Shown: positions 1 to 8,109, counted from the first letter of the stretch. The stretch: 64,000 bases of DNA from Streptomyces sp. I6 (GCA_003725745.1 RHDP01000001.1:1705501-1769500), one strand, 5' to 3'. The notes: generated by a model from the sequence alone, not told the origin. Numbers and translations are program-made.

Positions 1-1460
1 CTGGGCTCCGGGGACCACCGCCAGCAGTACCCGGCGGACATCCGGGCGCCGTAGCCCTGGGTCCGCCGAGCTTCGAGGAAGGCTTCCATCTGCTGCGGGC
101 TGTCGGTCACCAGCAACTGCATGCGTCCGTCGGGTTCCCAGGCGACCGGCCCGCCCGTCTCCAGACCGAGGAGGCGGACCACCCAGCGCAGGTAGGCGTC
201 ACTGCCGCCGCAGCGGAACTGGCTGTCCAGCGGGACGACACGGCAGGGGATGTCCCGCTTCGCCGCTGCCGCCTTGATCTCGGCCACGGTGCCCATCTCA
301 CCGGGGCGGACGACCTGGTGCTCGTCGAGGAAGAAGACCGGCACATAGGCGACGTCGATGAGTTCGTCGACCTGGGCCCTGCCGGTACGGTGCTCGGCAC
401 GCGTATAGCGGTTGGCCGAGGTCTCCCGGATGCGGTGCGCCTCGTCGCAGATCACGGCACCCAGGCTGTTCTTCTCCGCCGTCATGAAGCTGTTGAAGTA
501 CTTGAACAGGTCCTGGACTTCCCGTTTCCGGGCCCCGGCGACCTTCCTCATCGTCTTCGTGAACGACTGCGAGCCGGTCGCGTGCAGGGCCGGCACCCCG
601 CGACGGTACAGCTCGCCGAGGAGTTGGAGAGCGATCACGCTCTTGCCGGTACCGGGACCGCCGGTGACGACGACGACCTCCTTGCGGTCGGCGTGCTTCG
701 CCTTCTCCACCGCGTTGAGCACCATGCGGTAGGCGACCTGCTGCTCGTCGAGGAGGACGAACTGGGTGCGCTCGCGCACCTCCTCGGCGGCGACGGACAT
801 CAGCTGCTTCGACGGCACCGGGGCACCGGCACGGAGTTCGTCCGCCGCCCGGGCACCCGGGTGCTTGTCGCTCAGCCGCGTACGAAGGTGGTCGAGGAAG
901 GCGCCGCGGCGTTCCTCGGTGAAGAGCAGACCGTGCCCGTCGCGCTCGATCTCCCGCAGCCCGGTCACACCGAACTCGGTGGCGTTGTGCAGATAGGCCG
1001 CTCCGGTCACCCGGTGCCCGTGCTCGGCCACCGCGCCGTTGAAATTGACGAGGTACTCGCAGTAGCGCCGGACCTGCTCGACGGGGTTGAGGACCGGATG
1101 GGCATAGGCGTCGACATGGCACAGCGTGGGGTCGTCCTCATGGGGCAGGGCCTGGCTCCACTGCTTCAGCTCCACCACCACGTAGGACGGCTCTCCCGTG
1201 ACCGGGTGCACTCCGGCGAGGACGACGTCGGCACGCTTGCTGTTCAGCGGGAGCGCGTACTCGAGCATGACCTCCACGTCGCCCAGACCGGCGTCGTTGA
1301 GTGCGGCGGCGAGGACGTGGATGCTGCGCTCCCAGGAACGCACCTCCGAGGCGCCGGGCCGATAGCCGTGCATATGGACGAACTTGTCGGTGAGGTGCAG
1401 GAACAGTGAACCGTCGAGTGCCATGACGGCGACCGTTTTCGCGGACGCGCGGAACAGCAA
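1..1460 (-). CDS. DUF2075 / Schlafen group 3-type DNA/RNA helicase-nuclease (3' end cut by window)
   Basis: The reading frame is open from the window edge to about 1460 and encodes an NTPase of the DUF2075 (Schlafen group 3) type. Counting from the ATG at 1424, a nuclease-like motif is visible first: D66, then E85-x-K87 in VVELKQW, the spacing of PD-(D/E)XK nucleases. Walker A GGPGTGKS follows near residues 255-262, then the Walker B-like CDEAHR and, close to the window edge, the SAGYCWRWS motif of this family. The start is uncertain: family members usually begin with a LLFRASA-like stretch, which is present upstream and favours TTG 1460 or CTG 1457 over ATG 1424. Such proteins are annotated as helicases and are often proposed to act in defence or nucleic acid repair; that role is inference here. 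It borders mobile elements, which fits an accessory gene. Confidence 0.8.
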   Translation of the reverse strand, partial: MLFRASAKTVAVMALDGSLFLHLTDKFVHMHGYRPGASEVRSWERSIHVLAAALNDAGLGDVEVMLEYALPLNSKRADVVLAGVHPVTGEPSYVVVELKQWSQALPHEDDPTLCHVDAYAHPVLNPVEQVRRYCEYLVNFNGAVAEHGHRVTGAAYLHNATEFGVTGLREIERDGHGLLFTEERRGAFLDHLRTRLSDKHPGARAADELRAGAPVPSKQLMSVAAEEVRERTQFVLLDEQQVAYRMVLNAVEKAKHADRKEVVVVTGGPGTGKSVIALQLLGELYRRGVPALHATGSQSFTKTMRKVAGARKREVQDLFKYFNSFMTAEKNSLGAVICDEAHRIRETSANRYTRAEHRTGRAQVDELIDVAYVPVFFLDEHQVVRPGEMGTVAEIKAAAAKRDIPCRVVPLDSQFRCGGSDAYLRWVVRLLGLETGGPVAWEPDGRMQLLVTDSPQQMEAFLEARRTQGYGARMSAGYCWRWSPEP

Positions 1461-1933
1461 GGACTTCCCCCATACAGCACGAAGAGACTCGTGCGGGTGG
1501 GGGCGTGTCCTTCGAGACTCCACCGGGGTGGAGCGGAAGCCCGTCGGGCCGCGTTGACGATGTGTCCGAGGGTACCTGGCGGAACCGACAGTCGTACCGG
1601 TGGTCGCGATGGGAGCAGAGGTCGCCCGCACCGGTCGCCCCGCCTGCGTGCGGATACCGGAGTACGCGGCATCCGCCCTGTGGAGCGAGCGCTGTCGATC
1701 TCGGAGGCGACTCCGTCACCCCGCCAATGCGGCAGGCACCGGGGCCCACAGGCGCCCAGGAGGCCTGGTCGACGCAACGGCCACCGGGCCCCGTCGTCGC
1801 TCATCACCGCCCGGACCTGCCCTTCGGTATGGGCCCTGTGCACGGAAGCGTCACACCGTGGACCGCTCGCGTCGTCAACGGACCATCGCACAGCGATTTC
1901 CCCAGCCTACCGTTCAGCGGCCCTCAGTGGACG
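1461..1933. other. Non-coding stretch between helicase gene and decayed IS
   Basis: No frame in this stretch has a recognisable protein family, a convincing ribosome binding site or a conserved motif on either strand. It is the upstream region of the minus-strand helicase gene and the outer flank of the decayed IS5-type element, whose left terminal repeat I could not identify. Confidence 0.5.
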
Positions 1934-2331
1934 TTAAGTCCGTTTCTGGTAGCGGCCTCGTCCGGGTTGGGTGGGGAAGCCTTGACGGGTGAGGCGTCCG
2001 AGGCGGCTGCGGTGATGTTGACGGATGCCTCGTCGGTGGGCATGTCGAGGAGTTCGTGCAGCTCACGGGCTCGGAACACCTGGTCGGGGTGCTGGTTGAA
2101 GGCGTTCACGATGGCCTGGTAGGCGGTGTTCGTCTCGGGTGGATCGGGGTCGCCTCCAGCGGGTGCGAGTTCGGCGACGACCTTTGCGGTGGTGGCAGGT
2201 CCGCGAGTCGCGCTTCGGTCTCGGCCAGGACGGCGGTCAAGTGCCGGATCTGATCGCGCAGTTCAACGGCCCGGGGCGGTGGTCTCGTCGTGCCGGGCTT
2301 GGAGGCCGGCCAGGAGCTCGGTGACGTTCAC
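1934..2331 (-). pseudogene. IS-associated small HTH-like companion gene, broken
   Basis: This follows the IS5-type transposase with a GTGA stop/start overlap (GTG at 2331). Read across several small indels, it encodes a protein of about 130 residues: a coiled-coil start (TELLAGLQARHDETT), a heptad-rich middle (LTAVLAETEARLADL), then ELAPAGGDPDPPETNTAYQA and FRARELHELLDMPTDEASVN, ending RYQKRT before TAA at 1934. The last third resembles a winged-helix DNA-binding unit. I recall similar small proteins next to actinobacterial IS5-type transposases, but their role is unknown. The frame is disrupted near 2275, 2195 and 1990 by a mixture of extra and missing bases, so unlike most frameshifts in this window it looks like real decay. 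Confidence 0.55.
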
Positions 2332-3182
2332 GCGGCCAGCCCGAGGGTGTCGCGCCAGGCCGGAGAGGGTGTGGTGAGACGGCGGGCCATGTTCGCGATC
2401 GAGGCCCAGTAGACGCGGAAGGCGGAGGTGTCGGGCCGGTGGTCGTACTCACGGGCGAGGCGGCGGTGCAGCATCAACGTGCCGTTGACCTGCTCCACGA
2501 TCCACCTCTTCGGTTGCGGAACGAAGCCTTTGCCCTGATCGGCCCGGTTGCGGCGGACGATCTCGACATCGATGCCGGCCAGTGCGCCGTGAATGAGGAC
2601 CTCGTCCTTGAAGCCCTGGTCCACCAGGGCTTTCTCCAGGCGGTTGCCGCACCGCTCGGCGGCCTGGTCGAGCAGGGCGGTGCCGGCCGTGTCGTCGTGT
2701 GCGGAGGCGGCCAGCACGACGACGCCGATGACCAGCCCCATCACATCCACGGCCAGGCCCCGCTTGCGCCCCGACACCTTCTTGTGCGCGTCCAGCCCCG
2801 TCGTGGTCTTCGGGACACCAGCCGCGGCGCGGACGGACTGGGTGTCGATGATCACGAGGGACGGGTCCTCTCATCGCCGGGCTCTCTCCCTCACCTGGCA
2901 GCGCAGGAGTTCGGAGATGCGCTGGTCGAGACCGCCCTGGCGCCACAGCGTGAAGTAGTAGAACACCGCCGACCAGGCCGGCACGTCATGCGCCAGGTAG
3001 CGCCACTGGCAGCCCGTCCGGTTCTGGTAGAAGACCGCGTTCACAACCTCCCGCAGGTCGCAGGCCCCGGGATCACCGGTCGCCGACCGTGCCACCCGGT
3101 CCAACTTCCAGGCCGTGATCATCGGCTGGATCAGCGCCCACTGCTCGTCCGATTAGTCGCTGGGGTACGGCTCTCGCTCCAT
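2328..3182 (-). pseudogene. IS5-family (IS427-like) transposase with two nonsense codons
   Basis: One continuous reading frame from ATG 3182 (MEREPYPSD) to TGA 2328 encodes a complete DDE transposase of the IS5 family. The N-terminal part reads SDEQWALIQPMITAWK and RTGCQWRYLAHDVP; the catalytic part has IIDTQSVRAA (first Asp), a KVSGRKRGLAVD segment and a C-terminal NGTLMLHRRLAREY region. Two stops interrupt this same frame: TAA at 3155-3153 (codon 10, where relatives have a Leu-type codon) and TGA at 2873-2871 between the N-terminal and catalytic halves. No frame change is needed, so this is not the programmed frameshift used by some IS5 relatives; the enzyme is dead as written. Terminal inverted repeats could not be recognised. 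Confidence 0.75.
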
Positions 3183-3246
3183 GGCCCGCATCTCAGCATG
3201 AACATGCCCATCAGACGTTCAGCATGGCGCTCAGTACCACGATCGA

Positions 3247-3507
3247 GTGATCACGAACCGAGGAAGATCGGACTTGACGTCCACTCAAAAGCTCAACCGG
3301 CACGGCATCCCGGTTCGCACCGCGCGCAACGCTGCGTTGGCCGCACTCGCCGCTGATTTCCCCAGCCCGATCCTCGCCGACGTGACTGGAACGCACCGCC
3401 ACAACGCGCTCCGCTGGGTCGCCTACGCCCGACGCGACTGGGCCGAGTACCTCGCTGCCCGGGCTGCGGACAAGTCGGGAGACGTCGTTCCAGCCATCGA
3501 CTACTGA
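3247..3507 (+). pseudogene. C-terminal remnant of a recombinase-like protein
   Basis: An open frame without its own plausible start encodes a tail containing KLNRHGIPVRTARNAAL, ILADVTGTHRHNALRWV and RRDWAEYLAARAADK. From memory this matches the C-terminal end shared by a group of streptomycete tyrosine recombinase/integrase-like proteins; the catalytic part is missing, and the decayed IS5 element lies where the upstream part should be. The original stop codon was altered by the IS630 insertion: joining the sequences flanking that element restores GCC ATC GAC TAA, so the remnant once ended in AID and now ends in AIDY with a TGA supplied by the element. The family assignment is moderate; the truncation is clear. 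Confidence 0.5.
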
Positions 3508-4663
3508 ACTTGAATTCGCGATGTCGGTCAGCCGTCCATGATCAGGCCGGTGCCGGCAAGGCAGCTGTCGACGAGGTCCGGGCTGTGCTGGATCTGCTTG
3601 AGCCGGTGTTTCACAGCCCGGGTGATCTGACCGAGATCAGCTGCGGCAAGGTTGCCGATGTCGCGTTTGACCAGGGACCAGATACCTTCTTGCGGGTTCA
3701 GGTCCGGCGCGTAGGTAGGCAGTTGGAACACGGTGAGCCAGTCGGCGTTCGCCGTGATGAACTCCCGCATCCCTGCGGTCAGGTGGAGGCGGACGTTGTC
3801 CCAGACCAGCACGATCGGGCCACCGAGTTGGATCCGGGCGCGGACGACCAGGTCCCGGAAGTCCCGCCAGCCGAACCCCTTCGGCTCGCCCTTGCGGCCC
3901 CGGTACTCGCGGGTCCGGTAGATCAGCCGGGACCGCTCGCCCGGCTTGTAACAGGACATGCCCGCCATCGACACCCGTCCGGAGCCTCGGCCCCGCACCC
4001 GGACCACCGGCGTCTGGCCGATCCGTCCCCAGGTCCTGGCACGCGGCGGCGTCATCGACTGCCCGGCTTCGTCCTCGAAGACGATCCAGGCGTCGCGCTC
4101 CGCCGCGATGGTCTTACCCGCGGCCAGGTCTCCTTCTTCCAGACCTCGACCGCCGCGTCGTCGCGCCCGATCGCCCGCCGGGCGGGCTGCTGCCAGGACC
4201 AGCCGTGCCGCTTCAGCAGCAGCCACGTGCCCTCCACCGTGTAGCTCACGTGGAACAGCCGGCCGATCAACGTCTTGATCCGCGCCAGCGTCCACCGCTG
4301 ATCGGCCCAGCCGTGGACCAGCGGCCCGCGTTCCAGCTCCCGCTCCAGCCGGGCGATCTGCGCGGCACTGAGCCTCGGACGCCCAGGCGACCCCTTCGAC
4401 AGAACCCCCGCCTCGCCGCGCTCGCGCCACTGGCGGCGCCACCGCTCCACCGACCGCTCGCTGACCCGCAGCACGGCAGCGATCTCCCTGTTCTTCTGCC
4501 CGCCCTCGAAGCGTTCCACGGCCTGCAGCCGCACCCGCTCCCTCGCGGCCCTCCCCGCGTCGGTCAACCCGCCGCCCTGCGCGTATCTCACAGTCCAGGG
4601 CTACCGGAGCAGACCAGCCGCCGTCAGGCGAATGCCTCCGACATCACCCAATCAAGTTCAGTA
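3502..4663 (-). mobile_element. IS630-family insertion sequence with inverted repeats and TA duplication
   Basis: The two ends carry matching inverted repeats. Reading inward from both sides, the first 12 bases (TACTGAACTTGA) are identical, followed by six mismatched positions and then GATGTCGG again identical; the arms are 3502-3527 and 4663-4638. The terminal TA on each side (3502-3503 and 4662-4663) is the expected target duplication of IS630/Tc1-mariner elements. The interior is filled by one transposase gene on the minus strand. Removing the element with one TA copy restores the stop codon of the upstream recombinase remnant, so the insertion is later than that gene. Confidence 0.9.
3528..4591 (-). 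CDS. IS630-family transposase (one-base break near 4117)
   Basis: The product is a DDE transposase of about 354 residues. The N-terminal third has a helix-turn-helix pair (ENR-type segment NREIAAVLRVSERSVERW) and a linker; the catalytic domain shows AWIVFEDEAGQ (first Asp), IVLVWDNVRLH (second Asp) and LNPQEGIWSLVKR (Glu). The frame shifts between ETWPR and KTIAAERDAW; adding one A at about 4117 (GTAAGACC to GTAAAGACC) gives the natural family sequence ETWPRVKTIAAE. The break could be a sequencing under-call, a real inactivating deletion or, less likely, a translational frameshift. ATG 4591 is supported by the alignment of the N-terminal region with family members from memory. The gene lies inside the inverted repeats and ends 24 bases from the left end. 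Confidence 0.85.
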
Positions 4664-4695
4664 ACCACGCGAGATTGTGCTCGGACGGCGTCAGA

Positions 4696-5013
4696 TCAGA
4701 CAACGACGACTTGCTCGACATTGTCCAAGACGGTGATGTTGACCATGACATCGAGGGGAGCATCCCAGTCGACGTGAAGGTGGAATTCCACTCCACCGTC
4801 CCCGCCCTCAGGGTCGTGCGGACCGACATTCGTCACGTAGACGTTCGCCTCACCGAGGATGGGCCTGCCGGCTGCCCCGAAAACTCCCCCAGAGAACCCC
4901 CATTCTGCTGCCTGGATAATGACCGTAGAATCTTTATTGATGGGACCCCAGTTAAAATTCTGACGGGACCTTCCCTTTACGTCGCGGTATAGAACGCGGA
5001 TCGAACGAGCCAT
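4696..5013 (-). CDS. Small hypothetical protein, 105 aa
   Basis: ATG 5013 is preceded by a good ribosome binding site (GGGGAGAG about 4-9 bases upstream), so I prefer it to start codons further upstream. The product begins MARSIRVLYRDVKGRSRQNF and contains a glycine-rich middle and a beta-rich, hydrophobic-alternating C-terminus ending VEQVVVV. I do not recognise the family. No signal peptide or membrane segment is apparent. The gene has a lower GC content than the rest of the window and lies immediately beside the IS630 element, so it is probably imported. The alternating pattern in the second half suggests a small beta-sandwich, which is only an inference. Confidence 0.6.
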   Translation of the reverse strand: MARSIRVLYRDVKGRSRQNFNWGPINKDSTVIIQAAEWGFSGGVFGAAGRPILGEANVYVTNVGPHDPEGGDGGVEFHLHVDWDAPLDVMVNITVLDNVEQVVVV

Positions 5014-5156
5014 CACACTCTCCCCAATGCAGCCAGAAGGTATAAATACGCCAGCACCAGCAACCAGCTGCTTCAGATTCGCAGACCGCACCGACGCTCG
5101 GGGACCGACCTACTTCATGGTATGGCCGCCAATGACGGGTCGTGTCCCCCGTCGTT

Positions 5157-5193
5157 CACTCGGCGGGACGCCGAGTGCACTCGGCGGGACGCC
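5157..5193. repeat. Direct repeat around a perfect 16-bp palindrome
   Basis: CACTCGGCGGGACGCC occurs at 5157-5172 and again at 5178-5193. Their overlap with the spacer creates the perfect palindrome GCCGAGTGCACTCGGC (5170-5185). The site lies upstream of the divergent pair formed by the small minus-strand gene and the oxygenase cassette, so an operator function is possible; there is no further evidence. Confidence 0.55.
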
Positions 5194-5441
5194 ATCCAAT
5201 GACGCTGCCGGACCTTACAAGAGACAAAGAACTCTCCGGCGTGTCCCGTGTGCGCTTGTTCACCACTTCTAGGCTCGGACAAGTGGCTGCACGCCGCAAC
5301 TTGAGCTATCTCGTTCGCTTCATGGTCGCCCTGGTGCGTGGCCCAGGTTCGCCCGCCCCAAGCCCAAATCCAGGGAGTAGGTGTGGCCGGGTCCGGGGGT
5401 GCTGACGAAAGACGTTGCTGCACCCCGATCAGTCCTCCGGG

Positions 5442-5608
5442 CTAAGGGCTGTCCCGCAATCCCCAGCGGGCGCACGACGACAGCTGCTGCACCTCGCCGT
5501 GTTGTCGGATCGCCCGAATGCGCCCAGTATGAGGACGACCCTCCGCCTGCGATGCACCCCATCTGACGCCGTGCGCTGATCCGCCAGTGATTACGGGACA
5601 GCCCTTAG
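5442..5608. mobile_element. MITE-like element, 167 bp
   Basis: The 19-base ends are inverted copies with one mismatch: CTAAGGGCTGTCCCGCAAT at 5442-5460 and its complement at 5590-5608 (ATTACGGGACAGCCCTTAG). No coding sequence is present between them. The end sequence (GGGCTGTCCCG) resembles terminal repeats of streptomycete IS5/IS4-type elements, so this is best read as an internally deleted non-autonomous derivative. The terminal CTAA/TTAG may include a target duplication. Confidence 0.7.
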
Positions 5609-5696
5609 TCCAACGTGCAGACTCGCATGCCTCCCGCTTCACTGGAAGGGTCTCTTGCACGCCCATGAGACACATGTGACTCGGAGGCGTTACAAC

Positions 5697-6323
5697 ATGC
5701 AGCTCCAGTTCAGAACGCAGAATGTTGCGTCGACCCAGGGCTTTCTGCCGATCGCCGAGTGCCGCGACATCGTCCGAGCCATGAAGGACGCGCCGCGGGT
5801 GCCGGCCCAGGTCGTACGAGCGGGCGAATCAATCCTGGACCAGTCGCTGCGCCTTTGCTTCGATCACCATTTTCCCGAAGATTTCAAGCGAGTCATCGGT
5901 GATCGCATGGCGTCCTATTTTGCCGATCACCGCATCGCATTCGACTCGGACGCGAACTACCTGTATGGCCCCTACTTCATGTCGTACGAGAAGGGCAGCT
6001 TCTTCCGGGCGCATCGCGATGTCGCCAACCACAAGAACGACCCGCCCCGACTGGCCGCGCACCGCTGGTCGCTCCTGCTCTACCTCAACGGACGCGACGC
6101 CGTCGGGGCACTGCCAACGTTCGACGGCGGCGCGCTCACCATCTACGAAACCGACCCCCACCTTCGTGATCGCCGAGTGGTCATCGTGCCGGAGCCCGGG
6201 ATGCTGCTGCTGTTCCGGTCCTCCTTGATGCATGAGGTGGCGACCGTACGCGAAGGTACCCGATATGCAGCCGCGGGTTGGATGTCCAGTTCAAACTCCT
6301 CGCCGCTCGGAGGTCAGCGATGA
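5697..6323 (+). CDS. 2-oxoglutarate/Fe(II)-dependent dioxygenase (prolyl-4-hydroxylase-like)
   Basis: ATG 5697 follows GGAGG at 5683-5687 with a 9-base spacer, which decides it over an in-frame ATG at 5655. The 208-residue product has the 2OG-Fe(II) oxygenase pattern: iron ligands H106 and D108 in FRAHRDV, the distal ligand H179 in LMHEV, and R189 (GTRYAAAGW) for the 2-oxoglutarate carboxylate. WSLLLYLN and TFDGGALTIYE correspond to the core strands of prolyl-4-hydroxylase-like members. These enzymes hydroxylate protein side chains or small molecules; the substrate here is unknown. The stop overlaps the next start (ATGA at 6320-6323), so it is coupled to an unknown protein and then to a GT2 glycosyltransferase, suggesting hydroxylation followed by glycosylation. 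Codon bias is weaker than in the flanking core genes. Confidence 0.85.
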   Translation: MQLQFRTQNVASTQGFLPIAECRDIVRAMKDAPRVPAQVVRAGESILDQSLRLCFDHHFPEDFKRVIGDRMASYFADHRIAFDSDANYLYGPYFMSYEKGSFFRAHRDVANHKNDPPRLAAHRWSLLLYLNGRDAVGALPTFDGGALTIYETDPHLRDRRVVIVPEPGMLLLFRSSLMHEVATVREGTRYAAAGWMSSSNSSPLGGQR

Positions 6324-7144
6324 ACTACCACGCCCCCGCCAATGAGTCGATCCGGATGTGGGTGACCAGGGGAGTCGACCTTGAAACAAGGACTGCGCTG
6401 GCCACCTTCTGCCGCCGCAACCGGTTCCCGTATCTCTATTTCGAGGTCCTCGAACCCCTGTTGTCCCACACCGACCTCGTGCTAGCGCTCGCCACGTCGG
6501 AAAGACCGTGGCCACCCAAGGGGATCGGGTCACAAACGGTCGAGGCCGTGGGCATCGCCATGATTGGAAGTGAGGGTCGGGCCCATCTCACTCCTGTCCT
6601 GACCGACCGCAGGCATGCGACCAACATCGGCCTCGTCGGCGCCGTGACGAAGCAGCTGCTGGAGAACCTGCACGATGCAAAGGTACCGTCGGCTGGATAC
6701 CTGATCCGTCAGGGCGATCGCGCTCTTGAACGCGCCCTCGAACAGGCTGGGTTCGCCGAGGCGGATTTCCAGTCTTCCACGGACTTCGCCGAATACCTCG
6801 AATACTCCGCAGCGCCCGAGAAGGTCCTCGACGCACTGAGCCTCGGCCGACTGAGGCTTGGAGACCTCCTGACGCTCGCTTTGGATGGTCGAGAGCTCGA
6901 TCGTCTGTGCGCCTACCACTTCGCGCTGGTCGCCGGATTGACGGCCTATCTGCAGGACTCGATCCGGTACGCGGCGCTGCTGCCCGGCCTGATCGATCTG
7001 GTCGCCACGTTGCCCCTGCGGGCGTGCCGCCTGGCACTCCCGGTCCTCCGGCAAAATGAACCGAACGGCTCCAGCGGCACCGGAGTCGCCGACAACCCTA
7101 TCGCTGATCATTTCGAGCCTGGACGAGGGCACCGATCTATATGA
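6320..7144 (+). CDS. Unknown protein in the oxygenase/glycosyltransferase cassette (possibly GNAT-like)
   Basis: The ATG overlaps the oxygenase stop codon, so the two are translationally coupled. As written the protein has 274 residues and overlaps the next gene by 89 bases. If one A is missing from the AAAA run at 7052-7055, the frame would end QK-TGA at about 7059, giving the same ATGA overlap with the glycosyltransferase; I think this 245-residue version is more likely. The family is not recognised. The middle (VGIAMIGSEGRAHLTPVL, then RALERALEQAGF) faintly resembles the end of an N-acetyltransferase fold, which is a weak inference. The C-terminal third is leucine-rich (LGRLRLGDLLTLALDG, LIDLVATLPLRACRL). 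There is no signal peptide. Its strict linkage suggests a partner or specificity factor for the two enzymes. Confidence 0.7.
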   Translation: MNYHAPANESIRMWVTRGVDLETRTALATFCRRNRFPYLYFEVLEPLLSHTDLVLALATSERPWPPKGIGSQTVEAVGIAMIGSEGRAHLTPVLTDRRHATNIGLVGAVTKQLLENLHDAKVPSAGYLIRQGDRALERALEQAGFAEADFQSSTDFAEYLEYSAAPEKVLDALSLGRLRLGDLLTLALDGRELDRLCAYHFALVAGLTAYLQDSIRYAALLPGLIDLVATLPLRACRLALPVLRQNEPNGSSGTGVADNPIADHFEPGRGHRSI

Positions 7145-7964
7145 AACCCTGAGGTCCGTCTTCGCCGGATCGGTCATCCCTACCGAAACCGTTGTCGTCG
7201 ACGACGGGGGCAGCGACGGCAGTTGCGCCGCCCTGGAGCGGGACGAGTGGCGCGCGCGAGGCGTCACGGTGCACCACATCGAGCGCAGCGGCGTCGCGGC
7301 GGCGCGCAATGTGGGCGGCAGGCTCTCACAGGGCACATACCTGCTCTTCCTGGATGCGCACTGCCGATTGGAACAGGATTGCCTCGCCCGACTGCAAGCC
7401 GCGTTGATCGCCGAGCCCGATGCCATCCTCGCACCTGCCCTGTGCGACGTCGGCAGCACAACGTACGGCTGCGGCGCCCGCCTGATCGATGCCGAACTGC
7501 GGGTGCGCTGGCTGCCACCCGGACCGGACGGCGCCTCATACTTGGCGCCCATCGCACCAGGAGGCTGCCTCGCGCTGAGCAGGGCTACGTTCGACCATCT
7601 GAACGGCTTCGGCGTCTTTCGCGAACTTGGGCTGGAGGATGTGGATTTCAGTCTGCGGGCATGGCGTGCGGGCATTGATGTCCTGGCTGTCCCGTCGGCA
7701 CGCCTGACACACCGTTTTCGGCCGAACCCGCCTTATCGCCTGAGCTCCGCAAGCCGGTCCTACAACGTTGCACGTGTCGCACTCATCCACTTCAGCGGCA
7801 ATCGTCGTGCGGAATGCCTGCGCAGGATCATCGGCACGCCCAGGGCCGCTGAGGTACTTGTCGATGCGTTCTCTGGTGACTGGGAAGAACAGAGAAACAT
7901 GCTAGTGGCGACCAGTGTGCGAAGCATCGAGGAGTACTTCGAACGCTTCGGCGACTGGACATGA
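7056..7964 (+). CDS. Family 2 glycosyltransferase
   Basis: The 302-residue product has a GT-A fold signature: the N-terminal nucleotide-binding strand LSLIISSLDEG, the VVDDGGSDGS motif (D49-D50), the metal-binding FLDAH (98-102, the DxH form of DXD) and the catalytic-base region ELGLEDVDFSLRAWRAG (E194-D195). The DxH motif and the short LAPGGCLALSRATFDHLNGF segment recall polypeptide N-acetylgalactosaminyltransferase-like GT2 enzymes, which would fit a protein or peptide acceptor; that is inference. No membrane segment is seen, so it should be cytosolic. It is the last gene of the cassette. ATG 7056 lacks a clear ribosome binding site but would be coupled to the preceding gene. Confidence 0.85.
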   Translation: MNRTAPAAPESPTTLSLIISSLDEGTDLYETLRSVFAGSVIPTETVVVDDGGSDGSCAALERDEWRARGVTVHHIERSGVAAARNVGGRLSQGTYLLFLDAHCRLEQDCLARLQAALIAEPDAILAPALCDVGSTTYGCGARLIDAELRVRWLPPGPDGASYLAPIAPGGCLALSRATFDHLNGFGVFRELGLEDVDFSLRAWRAGIDVLAVPSARLTHRFRPNPPYRLSSASRSYNVARVALIHFSGNRRAECLRRIIGTPRAAEVLVDAFSGDWEEQRNMLVATSVRSIEEYFERFGDWT

Positions 7965-7977
7965 CAGTTCCCCCTGC

Positions 7978-8109
7978 ACCGCCCAGCCGACCGACAAACA
8001 GCTCAAAGCCGGGCCAGACGCGGAGCTGAAGATGATCGACGACACCGGACACACGGGGAGTCCCGCGACGCAGGACGCGATCCTGGAGGCAATTGCGCGG
8101 TTCGGCTAG
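7978..8109 (+). pseudogene. C-terminal remnant of a proline iminopeptidase-like hydrolase
   Basis: A fragment without a start encodes ELKMIDDTGHTGSPATQDAI followed by LEAIARFG and TAG at 8107. This matches the last strand-His-helix of prolyl aminopeptidase-type alpha/beta hydrolases, including the catalytic His in the GHTG context. The rest of the gene is absent; the glycosyltransferase cassette directly abuts it, so the cassette may have been inserted into, or have replaced, the 5' part of this gene. Confidence 0.5.

Noticed and set aside
2328-3182. Programmed frameshift in the IS5-type transposase
   Set aside because: The two halves are in the same frame, separated by a stop codon; no slippery sequence is needed or seen.
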